From WRAV01 sp050950205 (lineage in GTDB: Bacteria > Bacillota > Clostridia > Oscillospirales > Ruminococcaceae): DNA of 64,000 bases. This document shows positions 39,846 through 48,923 of this stretch, piece after piece (position 1 is the stretch's first letter; each line of letters opens with the position of its first letter). Where the stretch lies: positions 1 through 64,000 of the forward strand of contig JBMNHF010000002.1 of NCBI GenBank assembly GCA_050950205.1, given 5' to 3'. A program made the translations under genes and the position numbers. The notes under the pieces are model-generated. The model made no database searches. It was not told the origin of the DNA and saw only the letters and a list, made by a program, of their open reading frames with translations.

Positions 39846-41597
39846 ATGTCCAAATTGGGACATTTCCTCTGTCTGAAATGCATGACGCCTTTGGAAGGTC
39901 ACAACGCATGCCCTGTCTGTGGATGGCAGGAGGATCAAATATACGATTTGCAGTGCGCCCGCCCCGGTACCGTGCTGAGCGGACGGTACCTGCTGGGTCT
40001 TTCCCAGCGCAAAAACGGCGGGGGAGTTCTTTATGCCGGTTACGACAACTCCCTCCAGCAAAGGGTCTGGATTTGGGAGTACTTTCCCCAAGCCATTGCG
40101 CAGCGCTCTTTGGAAACAGGCAAAATCCTGCCTTTGGCAGGCTGTGGTGCACAGTATAAGGCCCTTGCCTCGGATTTTGTGGACATCTGCAACGAAATCC
40201 GCCGCCTGGGCGTCACCGAGCCGGTGGTGCCTTTGGAAACGGTTTTTTCGGAATACAATACCATATACGCTGTGTTTCAGGGGCTGGATCTCATCCCCTT
40301 TGAGGAGTATCTGGAGCAGCAGGGGGGAAGGCTCTCTCCCAAAAAGGCTTTGGCGCTGCTGCTGCCCATCTGCAACACCTTGGGCACCCTTCATTCCCAT
40401 GGCCATATTCACCGGGGGGTCTCTCCCTACACCATATTCGTAGACCAGGCAGAGGAGAAGCTCTATCTTTGGGAGTTCTCCCTTTCGGCCACCCGAACCG
40501 CCGGCAGCGAGCTGGACGCACAGCTTTTTACAGGCTACAGCGCTCCCGAACAATACTCTCCCAGCGGTTGGCAGGGAAGCTGGACCGATGTTTATGCCAT
40601 GGGTGCTTTGCTGTACCGCACTCTCACCGGCATTGTACCCCCCAAGTCCATACGCATCGACGGGGAGCGTTCCTTAGCGGACCTGTCGGAGCAGTTGCCC
40701 CATTTGCCTCAAAACATATCGGATGCGGTGTCCGCTGCCATGGAGCCGGATACCCAGGAGAGAATCCAGGCCATGCAAACCTTTGTGTCCCGCATGGTGG
40801 AATCCAAATCGGACAGCACCGCTGTTTACGATACCAGTAAGGTGATTCAGGCAGGAGAGTCCAACCAAACGCCTTTGCCGCCTAAAGAGGAGCGAACCAG
40901 GCAGTCCACCGCCAAATATGTGGTGCTGGGCATGCTGGTGATGCTGTTGCTGCTGGGGGGAGCCATCTGGTTTTTTGTCGCCTCCATGCTCCCCGATATC
41001 ATCCAACCCGAGCCGGCAGGCCCTGCTTCTGTGGGGCAGGAAAGCTCTTTGTCCCAACCCGCCAGTGAGGATGCTTCCAAGCCGGCGGACGACAGGATGC
41101 CCAGCTTTTTTAACCAGCTTTACAGCGATGTGCGCAACAACCCCCAGTACAAGCGCTTTCAATTTAAGGTGAAGGAAGAATTTGACAGCAACTATCCTCA
41201 GGGCACCATCATCGACCAGCGACCGGTGGAGGGGGAACCCATCTACGCCACCGGCACCATCGCGGTGGAAATCACCGTCAGCAAGGGCCCTGTTCGCCAT
41301 GAAATGCCCGATGTCATTGGCCGCACCATGACGGAGGCCACCGAGATTTTGGGCAATTTAGAAGGAGTCAATATCGAAATTATGCAGCGGTACGATGCCA
41401 CTGCCAGACCGGGAGATGTGGTAAGCACCACCCCGGAGCCGGGAGTGGAGTTTGACCCCAAGCGCCAGACCGTTTACCTCTTTATTATGCCGGAGGTAAG
41501 TGTGGAGGAGGGAACCAGCCGTCCCGGTGGCAGGGACGACGAGATTACCTTGGGCGGGGATGACGATAATCGCAATCCCTGGCTTCGCAACCGCTGA
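39846..41597 (+). CDS. Zinc-ribbon PASTA-domain membrane pseudokinase
   Basis: 583 residues. A zinc ribbon (CLKC and CPVC, Cys 9, 12, 22, 25) is followed by a Ser/Thr kinase-like domain (about 40-320). A transmembrane helix (about 357-383) leads to two extracellular PASTA domains (about 415-470 and 475-545), which bind muropeptides in known Stk/PrkC kinases. All catalytic residues are gone. The VAIKEYFP lysine is replaced (VWIWEYFP), HRD is HRG (HIHRGVSPYTIF), and DFG is EFS (LWEFSLS). The structural APE motif remains (GYSAPEQY). It is therefore probably a signalling scaffold or receptor and not an enzyme. ATG at 39846 after AAAGGAAGG. Confidence 0.88.
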   Translation: MSKLGHFLCLKCMTPLEGHNACPVCGWQEDQIYDLQCARPGTVLSGRYLLGLSQRKNGGGVLYAGYDNSLQQRVWIWEYFPQAIAQRSLETGKILPLAGCGAQYKALASDFVDICNEIRRLGVTEPVVPLETVFSEYNTIYAVFQGLDLIPFEEYLEQQGGRLSPKKALALLLPICNTLGTLHSHGHIHRGVSPYTIFVDQAEEKLYLWEFSLSATRTAGSELDAQLFTGYSAPEQYSPSGWQGSWTDVYAMGALLYRTLTGIVPPKSIRIDGERSLADLSEQLPHLPQNISDAVSAAMEPDTQERIQAMQTFVSRMVESKSDSTAVYDTSKVIQAGESNQTPLPPKEERTRQSTAKYVVLGMLVMLLLLGGAIWFFVASMLPDIIQPEPAGPASVGQESSLSQPASEDASKPADDRMPSFFNQLYSDVRNNPQYKRFQFKVKEEFDSNYPQGTIIDQRPVEGEPIYATGTIAVEITVSKGPVRHEMPDVIGRTMTEATEILGNLEGVNIEIMQRYDATARPGDVVSTTPEPGVEFDPKRQTVYLFIMPEVSVEEGTSRPGGRDDEITLGGDDDNRNPWLRNR

Positions 41598-41626
41598 CTA
41601 TACAATAATAATCGGGAGGAAATACC

Positions 41627-42343
41627 GTGGCAGGACATTCAAAGTGGAACAATATCAAACGCAAGAAAGAGAAAACAGACGCGCAGCGCGCCAAAATCTT
41701 TACCAAAATGGGCCGCGAAATTGCGGTGGCCGTGCGGGAAGGGGGAGCAGACCCCGCCTCCAATGCAAGGCTTAGGGATTTAATTGCCAAGGCCAAGGCA
41801 AATAACGTGCCCAACGACAACATCGAGCGGGCCATTAAAAAAGCAGGCAGCGACAAGGCTACCTACGAGCAGATTATGTACGAGGGTTACGGCCCTGCAG
41901 GGGTAGCGGTGCTGGTGGATTGCCTGAGCGACAACCGCAACCGCACCGCCGGAGACTTGCGACATTACTTTGACAAGCATGGAGGCAACCTGGGCCAGAC
42001 GGGAAGCGTAGGCTACCTGTTTGAGCGCAAGGGAATCATTGTGCTGGAAAACGAAGGACTTGACGAAGACAAGGTAATGGAGGACTGCCTGGAGGCAGGA
42101 GCCCAAGACTTTGACTTTGGAGACGAGGCGGTGGAAATCTACACCGCATGGAACGAGGTGGGGGCGGTTCGGGAAGCTTTAGAGCAGAAGGGCTACACCT
42201 TTGCTTCCGCCCAGGCGGAATACGTTCCCTCCACCTATGTCAAGTTGGATGAAGAAAACGCAATCAAAATGGAAAAACTGCTGGACATGCTGGAGGAAAA
42301 CGACGACGTTCAGGAAGTTTGGCATAACTGGGAACAGGAGTAA
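41627..42343 (+). CDS. yebC: YebC/PmpR family protein
   Basis: 238 residues, the usual length. The N-terminal AGHSKWNNIKRKKEKTDAQRAKIF is the family signature. Three domains follow, with the acidic surface typical of the family (CLEAGAQDFDFGDEAVEIYT). Long annotated as a transcription regulator; recent work on relatives points to a role in translation of proline stretches. GTG start after GGGAGG, 29 bases after the pseudokinase stop. Confidence 0.96.
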   Translation: MAGHSKWNNIKRKKEKTDAQRAKIFTKMGREIAVAVREGGADPASNARLRDLIAKAKANNVPNDNIERAIKKAGSDKATYEQIMYEGYGPAGVAVLVDCLSDNRNRTAGDLRHYFDKHGGNLGQTGSVGYLFERKGIIVLENEGLDEDKVMEDCLEAGAQDFDFGDEAVEIYTAWNEVGAVREALEQKGYTFASAQAEYVPSTYVKLDEENAIKMEKLLDMLEENDDVQEVWHNWEQE

Positions 42344-42411
42344 ATTCCAACAAAGTCAAAGATGGACCAACTTGGTAGAGCCGCGAATCTAGCTGCAAAG
42401 GAGTCCTATTT

Positions 42412-42867
42412 GTGAAGATACGTTTTGAACCCGCCACCCTTTGGCAGGTGGAGGAGATGATCGAGCTGCACAATCAGGCCTTTGCCCGGGATTGGCAGGA
42501 GAACGGCTGCAGCTTTGGCTATGGACATTCGCCGGAAACCATGGCGGGGTTGCTGCTGACCTGTCAGGCATACCGAATTTTGAACGGAGAAGAAGCGGTG
42601 GGATGCCTGCTCTACCGGGAGGTGGGGGAGGAGGATTTTTACCTGGAAAGCCTTTGTGTCATCCCCTCCTATCAGGGTAAGGGAGTGGGCCATCTGGCCA
42701 TGGACTACATAATCAACCTTCACCCAAAGGCTCGGCATTGGGCTTTGATGACTCCGGCGGATCACAAGGCAAACCGGGAATTTTATGGTCACCACGGCTT
42801 TGTTGTTACCCAAGTCTTTGAGGACGGCGGCAGAAGCATGGTGCGAATGGAGCGAACCCCAGCATAA
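42412..42867 (+). CDS. GNAT family N-acetyltransferase
   Basis: 151 residues. The acetyl-CoA-binding motif A is LESLCVIPSYQGKGVGHLAMDYI (about 78-100), with the R/Q-x-x-G-x-G/A loop as QGKGVG. A C-terminal ADHKANREFYGHHGF motif B is typical for small-molecule or peptide acetyltransferases. GTG start after AAAGGAG. Substrate unknown. It lies 17 bases before the foldase gene. Confidence 0.88.
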   Translation: MKIRFEPATLWQVEEMIELHNQAFARDWQENGCSFGYGHSPETMAGLLLTCQAYRILNGEEAVGCLLYREVGEEDFYLESLCVIPSYQGKGVGHLAMDYIINLHPKARHWALMTPADHKANREFYGHHGFVVTQVFEDGGRSMVRMERTPA

Positions 42868-42884
42868 TACAAGGGGAGGCCGTT

Positions 42885-43733
42885 ATGAATCGGATGCCGT
42901 TCTGTCTTGGTGTAGCACTGCTGGCCTTCCTCCTTTTTTTGACCGGCTGCAACCCAACACCGACTCCGCCGGCAGAGGAGCTGGTGCCGGAATCCTACGA
43001 CGATGCTCTTTGGCTTCTCGCCCAACAACATCACATCGCCCTTACCGAGGAGGAGCAGAGCACCATCCGGCAGGATGCCTTGCAGGATGCTTTGGCTTTG
43101 CAGGAGGACGCCGCCCGGCTGGAGGAGCAGTACAGCCGGGAGCTGTTGGAACAAAAGCTGCGGGACTTTTTATTTCCGGATGTGTTTGCGGAAGATGACG
43201 CGGTAGAACAGTGGTACGAGGCCAGGGTAACCGCTTTGGAGCAGGCTTTTCAAAAACAGCCGGGGTTGTTTAAAAGCCAGCAGGAGGGGTATGAGCAGTA
43301 CGGGGGCATTCCCCCTTTGGTGATTCCGGAAGGTTATGTTCGCTTTCGGCATATTCTCACCTCCCAAGAGGAAATAGCCCAACAGATCTGGGAAGATTTG
43401 GAGGCAGGGCAGTCCTTCGAAGCTTTGCAGATGCAGTACAACGAGGATCCCGGTATGCGGGAGGGCCCCTTTGCCCAGCTGGGATATTTAACCGGCCCTT
43501 ATCCCAGCACCCGGGACTTTGTGCCGGAACTGAAAGAGCAGGTGCTGGCCCTTGAGAAGCCGGGGGAGTACAGTCCGGTCTTTGCCACCAAGGCAGGTTA
43601 CCACATTGTGTTTTTGCAGGAAAAACTGGAGCCCGGCATTCTCCCTCTTGAGAAGGTGGAGGAACCCATTGCTCACCTGCTCACCACTGCCCTGCGGCAG
43701 GAGATGCTGGAACAAAAGGTTTACCAAAAATAA
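42885..43733 (+). CDS. PpiC/parvulin-type peptidyl-prolyl isomerase lipoprotein
   Basis: 282 residues. The signal peptide ends in the lipobox FLTGC (Cys near residue 21), and a proline-rich linker follows. The helical SurA/PrsA-like N-domain (about 35-140) precedes a parvulin rotamase domain (about 145-250): YVRFRHILTSQEE, FEALQMQYNEDPGMREGPFAQLGYLT, and AGYHIVFLQEK. Such lipoproteins help fold secreted proteins outside the membrane. It ends the short unit that starts with YebC, with a bidirectional terminator following. Confidence 0.9.
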   Translation: MNRMPFCLGVALLAFLLFLTGCNPTPTPPAEELVPESYDDALWLLAQQHHIALTEEEQSTIRQDALQDALALQEDAARLEEQYSRELLEQKLRDFLFPDVFAEDDAVEQWYEARVTALEQAFQKQPGLFKSQQEGYEQYGGIPPLVIPEGYVRFRHILTSQEEIAQQIWEDLEAGQSFEALQMQYNEDPGMREGPFAQLGYLTGPYPSTRDFVPELKEQVLALEKPGEYSPVFATKAGYHIVFLQEKLEPGILPLEKVEEPIAHLLTTALRQEMLEQKVYQK

Positions 43734-43757
43734 TACCCTACTTCATTATGACATTAT

Positions 43758-43791
43758 AAAAGGCGGTCTGCCATATGGCAGATCGCCTTTT
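43758..43791. terminator. Bidirectional terminator
   Basis: AAAAGGCG-TCTGCCA pairs with TGGCAGA-CGCCTTTT. It separates the convergent foldase and DUF4340 genes. Confidence 0.85.
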
Positions 43792-43817
43792 GTATTCTAT
43801 GAGTCGCTGGGTTTAAA

Positions 43818-45218
43818 TTACCACTCAAAGCTCTCCACCCGGTGGCCGGCCTGTATTTTTTCCAGATCCTGCAACACCCGCTCCAGATAGGTGGAAGGAG
43901 TGAGGAAAAAGGGGAGGTTTCCGGTTCGGATAAACCATCGCCGGGGAGGGCCAGGATAAAACTCCACCCATTGCCTCTCACCGGAATGGTGGGTATAGGT
44001 GATGACAAGGGCCGGATTGCCGGGTGAAGAGGGCTGTTGGGTGTGCTCTGCCAGTCGGGCGGAGATTAAAGTAACATAAAACCGCAGGAAATTTTCGCTG
44101 TCGATGGCAGCACCGTCCAGGGTGACCGAAAGCTCCCCTGTTTCACTCCGGGCAAGCTGGAAACGGTAGCTTTGACCCGCTTCTAAATCCAGAGAGATTT
44201 CTTGGAGCTGTTCAATGTCCGGGGTGTACGCAAAAGGGTCCATCAGCTGGATGTATTGCAGATCCAGCCAGGGCAGCAAATCCGCCCGGGCGGTGTAGAG
44301 CAGGGGCACTCCTTCCCGATAGAGGTAGACCATTCCCCCGGCATCGGGGGCGGTGGCAGAGAGAAAGAATTCTCCCCAGCTGCCCGACACCTGAGCGGTG
44401 GCATAGGGGCGATTTAGCCCCAGAGCCTCCAGCTCCTCCCGGGTGGGATTGATGGCCGCCACACTGTCGGCGTTGAGACCCAGCAGGGTGTTGAGCAGAG
44501 CAAGGCCCATGCTCTCGTCCAAAGGCCGCTGCACTGGAGCGGAGAGAGCATACTCCTCCCCCTGCCTGCGAATGACCACTTGTCCTTGCTCCTCCCGCAC
44601 GGTGCCTCCCAGAACCACGGCGTCGAACCCTTCGGCTACAGAGCCGGGGGTGATGGTGAGGTTGAGATAGGCGGTTTCGGGCAGGAGGTAGTTGTCCAGA
44701 GAGTAGGCGGGGACCAGATAGATGGCAGGACTGTCCTGCCGCTTGAGGTAGATGCCCGCGTTGCCGGGGGCGTTGTCTCCAATGAGCAGGGTGATGGTGC
44801 GCTTGGTTTCGTCGGTGACCTCCACCACCGCCCGGGGCTGGGCAAGGCCAAAGGACTGGTAATCGCCGGGGGATTCCTCCAAAAGCTCCAAAGCATACAG
44901 GTGACGAGAAGCGTTGAGAACACCCGTCACCCGGCTTTGGTTGACCAACTGGCTGTCGTAATCGCCCAAGGAGGCATCCTCCACCAAGTCCTCCTCCAAG
45001 GAAAGGGCGGAGAGAGTGAAGGAGGTTTTTTGCTCTTGGGTGATTTTTAGGCTGGTTACCGCCCCTTGGGTTTGGTAAACCAGAACGGTGGGGCCGGGGT
45101 CTGGGCCCTCCTCCCCAGGGGGAGCAAACCGGGAGCGCACCACAACCAAGGCGGCAATCAGCCCCAGAGCTACCGCCAACAAACTCACTAATATCCAGAT
45201 GCTTTTTTTTCGTTGCAA
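43818..45218 (-). CDS. DUF4340 domain protein (accessory of a Gld-type ABC system)
   Basis: 466 residues with an N-terminal membrane helix (about 6-27) and a large extracytoplasmic part containing the repeat-like DUF4340 region (FTLSALSLEEDLVEDASLGDYDSQLVN; TITLLIGDNAPGNAGIYLKRQ). Last gene of a four-gene operon with ATPase, permease and GldG-like protein. Known operons of this shape occur in gliding bacteria and in many non-gliding Clostridia, where their cargo is unknown. Confidence 0.85.
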   Translation of the reverse strand: MQRKKSIWILVSLLAVALGLIAALVVVRSRFAPPGEEGPDPGPTVLVYQTQGAVTSLKITQEQKTSFTLSALSLEEDLVEDASLGDYDSQLVNQSRVTGVLNASRHLYALELLEESPGDYQSFGLAQPRAVVEVTDETKRTITLLIGDNAPGNAGIYLKRQDSPAIYLVPAYSLDNYLLPETAYLNLTITPGSVAEGFDAVVLGGTVREEQGQVVIRRQGEEYALSAPVQRPLDESMGLALLNTLLGLNADSVAAINPTREELEALGLNRPYATAQVSGSWGEFFLSATAPDAGGMVYLYREGVPLLYTARADLLPWLDLQYIQLMDPFAYTPDIEQLQEISLDLEAGQSYRFQLARSETGELSVTLDGAAIDSENFLRFYVTLISARLAEHTQQPSSPGNPALVITYTHHSGERQWVEFYPGPPRRWFIRTGNLPFFLTPSTYLERVLQDLEKIQAGHRVESFEW

Positions 45219-45322
45219 AGCAAGGTTCTCCCTTTATGGTTCACGGCGCACCGAGATAGCGGGCGCCGCTGTTGTCTATATGGAAGCTTGGACGCTCCGC
45301 CACCGAATGGAAAGAGCACCGG

Positions 45323-46777
45323 TTACAAATGCCTGCGGTGGAGGAAGATGCCCACCCCCGCCGCCATCACCAGCAGGGGAAGCAGAACGGTGAAGACACC
45401 GCCCCAAAGGCTCATCTGAAACTCCGACACCGGCAGGTACTCCAGCCCAAGGGTTTTGGGAGCAAGGGTGATGCCCAAGTCCTGACCCGTCAAACGGGAA
45501 AGAAGCCCCAGCAGGAATTCACCGTTGCCCATATAGGGGTTTTGGAGAACGGTGGCCTCCATCATCAGGCTGGAGGCGGCCACCACCACATGGGAATACC
45601 GCTCCTCTTCCCCGGCTGAGGTGGTGCGGGTGGAGACGGTCAAAGCGGCAAAGGGACCAGATTCTGCCGTTTGCGCCGACCACTCGGCCGTTTCCTCAAT
45701 GGGATGAATCCGGGCGGTTTCGGTGAAGATAAGGGGCTGGGTCACCTCCACATTGCCCTGCTGCTCCCACAACAGGCGGATGGGCCGCGCTTCCGGCATC
45801 AGGGTAAACAGTCCGCTTCGCAGAGCATCGGCGGCGTAGAGGGCTTCGGTGTACTGGGCGATGGACCAGTAATTGCTGTTGGTCACCAGTTTGGTGGTGT
45901 CCGTTTCCCAGATGACGCCGGGTTTTACCTCTATCCCCCAATCAGCCAGAAAGGCGTCCAGCAGGGGCGTTTCCGGCTGCAGGACATCAGCAAAGTAGAG
46001 CAGGGTTTTCCCCTGTTGCCCGCCGTTGTCCAAAAAGGCGTCCAGCTTGCGCAGAGCTTCTTCTGAATAGTCCCGCATGGGGCTACTGATAATTACCAAA
46101 TCGGCGGAAGGATCGATGTCTTCCAGCAGTAGGTTTTGCTCCATCACTCGATAGTGATTGGCGGACAGCAAGGTGTGAAGTCCTTCGGTGCCGCCTTCCC
46201 CAAACCCTTCCACCAGAACGGCGGTGACCGGGTTTTCCACCGTCAGCCCCATGAGAGCACCGGTCATCACCTGTTCCGCCTTGGAGGAGACAATATACTG
46301 CTCCCCCCAAAGCTGGTCTGTTTCGATATGAAATAGATCGCTAAGGTTTACGGTGGCGGTTTGCCCCTCGCTTTCCAGCAGAATGGTTTGGCTGTTGAGC
46401 TGGTACTGGCTGAACTTAGCCTGCAATTGGGGGTTGCGGGCCAAATCCACATACTCCAGGTGAATGCGGGGGCTGGCGGCATAGCGGTGCAACACCTCGT
46501 TGGCCTGAAGGTAGTAGATATCCCCTGTAGTCAGGTTCTGCTCAGGGGTCAGGACATACATGGTGACATCCCGGTTGAGTCGGGCTAAAAATTCCTGGGT
46601 GGCCTCGCTGAGCTGGAAGGCTTTGTTCTGGGTCAGATCCGCCCGCAGCTGGAAGGTGCTGTCTAGGGCGTCCAGCAGCATCACCAGCAACACCAGCACC
46701 ACAACCACCACAACGGTGATGGCGGTGGCCACACTGCCCTGACGCAGCGTTCTGGAACCTAATTTCATCAGCTCCAC
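45323..46777 (-). CDS. GldG family auxiliary ABC transport protein
   Basis: 484 residues: a membrane helix near 18-40, a large extracytoplasmic ABC-auxiliary domain (FQLSEATQEFLARLNRDVTMYVL, then VLVEGFGEGGTEGLHTLLSANHY, LVIISSPMRDYSEEALRKLDAFL), and a C-terminal helix (about 455-478). It overlaps the permease gene by ten bases. No catalytic motif; the family is an accessory subunit of Gld-type ABC exporters. Confidence 0.88.
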   Translation of the reverse strand: MELMKLGSRTLRQGSVATAITVVVVVVLVLLVMLLDALDSTFQLRADLTQNKAFQLSEATQEFLARLNRDVTMYVLTPEQNLTTGDIYYLQANEVLHRYAASPRIHLEYVDLARNPQLQAKFSQYQLNSQTILLESEGQTATVNLSDLFHIETDQLWGEQYIVSSKAEQVMTGALMGLTVENPVTAVLVEGFGEGGTEGLHTLLSANHYRVMEQNLLLEDIDPSADLVIISSPMRDYSEEALRKLDAFLDNGGQQGKTLLYFADVLQPETPLLDAFLADWGIEVKPGVIWETDTTKLVTNSNYWSIAQYTEALYAADALRSGLFTLMPEARPIRLLWEQQGNVEVTQPLIFTETARIHPIEETAEWSAQTAESGPFAALTVSTRTTSAGEEERYSHVVVAASSLMMEATVLQNPYMGNGEFLLGLLSRLTGQDLGITLAPKTLGLEYLPVSEFQMSLWGGVFTVLLPLLVMAAGVGIFLHRRHL

Positions 46778-47472
46778 CGCCTTTTCTCAAACACGCGGAT
46801 GGTGAGGAAGAGAAAGATGGCGGCAACGCCCAAAAAGAACCCCACCCCCGAGAGGCTTAAGATGCCCAGCGCAAAGCTTTGGAACCGCTGATAAAAGGAA
46901 AGCGCCATCACCAACCCGACCAAAGTCTCGTTGGTAAGGTAGGAGCCAAGGCCGTCCACCAAAATGAGAAAGAGAGCAGCTCCAAACCCGCCCACCGCCG
47001 CAATCACCTGATTCTGGGTGAGGGAGGAGATGAACATGCCGATGGCAATCATGGCCATGCCCAGCAACAGAGCACCCAAAAAGCTGCCCAGCACCATGGG
47101 CCAGTGGGGAGAGGTGAGGGTGGAGATGACCAGGGCATACACCAAGGTGATGGAAATGCCCAGCAAATAGACCAACAAAGCAGCCAAATATTTGCCCAGT
47201 ACCATACCGGTGAGGGAGATGGGGGCGGTGAGCAGCAGCTGGTCGGTTTTGCCCCGCAGCTCCTCGCTCATCAGCCGCATGGTGAGAATGGGCACCAAAA
47301 ACAGCAGGATGCTAAACAGCCCGGCAAAGACGCCGCTTAGGCTGGCGTTCATGCTGCGCAGACAGGTGAGGGTGAAAAAGTACCCGGAGAAGAAATAAAA
47401 TACCGCCAAAAACACATACCCAATGGGGGAGTGGAAGTAGGCGGAAAGCTCCCGGCGCAGTACGGCTCTCAC
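46768..47472 (-). CDS. ABC-2 type permease (GldF-like)
   Basis: 234 residues with six membrane segments, starting MRAVLRRELSAYFHSPIGYVFLAVFYFFSG, a typical opening for ABC-2 permeases of this group. It overlaps the ATPase gene upstream by four bases and the GldG-like gene downstream by ten, so the genes are tightly coupled. Confidence 0.92.
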   Translation of the reverse strand: MRAVLRRELSAYFHSPIGYVFLAVFYFFSGYFFTLTCLRSMNASLSGVFAGLFSILLFLVPILTMRLMSEELRGKTDQLLLTAPISLTGMVLGKYLAALLVYLLGISITLVYALVISTLTSPHWPMVLGSFLGALLLGMAMIAIGMFISSLTQNQVIAAVGGFGAALFLILVDGLGSYLTNETLVGLVMALSFYQRFQSFALGILSLSGVGFFLGVAAIFLFLTIRVFEKRRWS

Positions 47473-48497
47473 AGCGATTCCTCCTTTTCCTCCACGTCTT
47501 CCTCGAAAAGGTCAGCCTCTTCTTCCTCCAAGGCTTTCTCCCCCAAAGCCTGTTGGCGAGCCTGCTCTTCCGCCTGGGCGGTGAGGGCTAAAAAGATTTC
47601 CTCCAGCGACATCTCGTTGTCCTGTAAGGAGAGAAGGGGCCAGCGGTTGCGGGAAAGTCCATAAAAGAGAGGGCGCCGAACGTCCACCCCTTCTTTGGGG
47701 GAAATGGCCCACTCCAAGGCACCTTCCCGGGGGCCTAGCTCCTCCACCGCTTCCACACCGGGGATTTGCTCCAACATACGGCGCACCGGCTCCCGAGGGC
47801 CGTCGATGCGGGCGTAGAGGCGATGCCCTCCCGCCATGGAGCTGGCCAAACTTTTGGGGGACCCATCGGCAATCATATGCCCCTGATGAATCACCACCAC
47901 CCGGGGACAGATGGCCTGCACCTCGGAAAGGATGTGGGAGGACAAGATCACCGTGTGATGCTTGCCCAATTCTTTGATGAGATTGCGAATATCGGTGATT
48001 TGGCGGGGGTCCAACCCCACCGTAGGCTCGTCCAGAATTAAAATAGGGGGACTCCCCAACAGCGCCTGGGCAAGGCCCACCCGCTGCCGATATCCTCGGG
48101 ACAGGTTGCCGATTCGGCGGCTTGCCACATCTTCAATCCCCACTTTTTCGCACACTTGGGCGATATGCTGCCGCTTGTTTCCCTTCAGCTTTTTGAGCCG
48201 GAAGCAAAAACGCAGATACTCCTCCACCGTCATATCCAGGTAGAGGGGAGGCTGCTCCGGAAGGTATCCAATGTGGGTTTTGGCCTTGCCGGGCTGCTCC
48301 AGAATATCATACCCGCCTACGGTGACGGTGCCATCGGTGGCGGAAAGATATCCGGTCATGATGTTCATGATGGTGGATTTGCCGGCTCCGTTGGGGCCCA
48401 AAAGACCCAGAACCTCGCCCTCTCCCACCGAAAAGCTCACATTTTCCACAGCGATTTTAACACCGTACCGCTTGGTGAGCTCCCTAACTTCAATCAT
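47469..48497 (-). CDS. ABC transporter ATP-binding protein (GldA-like)
   Basis: 342 residues. Walker A GPNGAGKST (about 39-47), Q-loop YLPEQPPLY, signature LSRGYRQRVG (normally LSGGQ; here R for G), Walker B LILDEPTVGLDP and H-loop SSHIL. The C-terminal 60 residues end in a highly acidic tail (EEEEADLFEEDVEEKEE). I chose the ATG at 48497, where the ABC fold begins, with GAGG upstream. First gene of the operon. Confidence 0.92.
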   Translation of the reverse strand: MIEVRELTKRYGVKIAVENVSFSVGEGEVLGLLGPNGAGKSTIMNIMTGYLSATDGTVTVGGYDILEQPGKAKTHIGYLPEQPPLYLDMTVEEYLRFCFRLKKLKGNKRQHIAQVCEKVGIEDVASRRIGNLSRGYRQRVGLAQALLGSPPILILDEPTVGLDPRQITDIRNLIKELGKHHTVILSSHILSEVQAICPRVVVIHQGHMIADGSPKSLASSMAGGHRLYARIDGPREPVRRMLEQIPGVEAVEELGPREGALEWAISPKEGVDVRRPLFYGLSRNRWPLLSLQDNEMSLEEIFLALTAQAEEQARQQALGEKALEEEEADLFEEDVEEKEESL

Positions 48498-48923
48498 AGT
48501 TTTCCTCTTTCCAATCAAGGTTTCGGAACCACAAGAGTTTTTGCGCAACCGAGTGCCTCTTGGAGCAGAGAGCACTTTGCCTATTTATCATACCAAAAAT
48601 TACTGAAAAATTTGTTAAATCAAAGTGAATCCACACCTTCCTGACCAAAAAACACGGCTGCAGCAAAAAAAACCTTGTCCTTATATATTTTATGATATAA
48701 TAAGCCCAAAGTAACCTTTACGCTATATTTTCATGATATGTCACAATGGCATCCTGCTTGGCATCTGTGGTATCATAGCAAAGAGAAGGCAACAACCCAA
48801 GATTTCTAAAATCCAGAAGCAAAAGTTTATCCAAGAACTTACGGACCATGCAAAGGGCTGCTCCCCTTTGGGGGAACACCTTTGCTTGAAGACCTTATCA
48901 CACTACCTGAGGAGGAAATGACA
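48498..48923. other. Divergent promoter region
   Basis: About 425 bases between the Gld-type operon and DUF1015. On the minus strand TGGTATGAT (48595-48587) is an extended -10 candidate for the operon. On the plus strand TATAAT at 48695-48700 is a -10 candidate for DUF1015. An open frame at 48733-48921 has no convincing ribosome binding site and I do not call it. Confidence 0.45.

Noticed and set aside
48733..48921. 62-codon open frame before the DUF1015 gene
   Set aside because: No ribosome binding site and it overlaps the likely promoter region.
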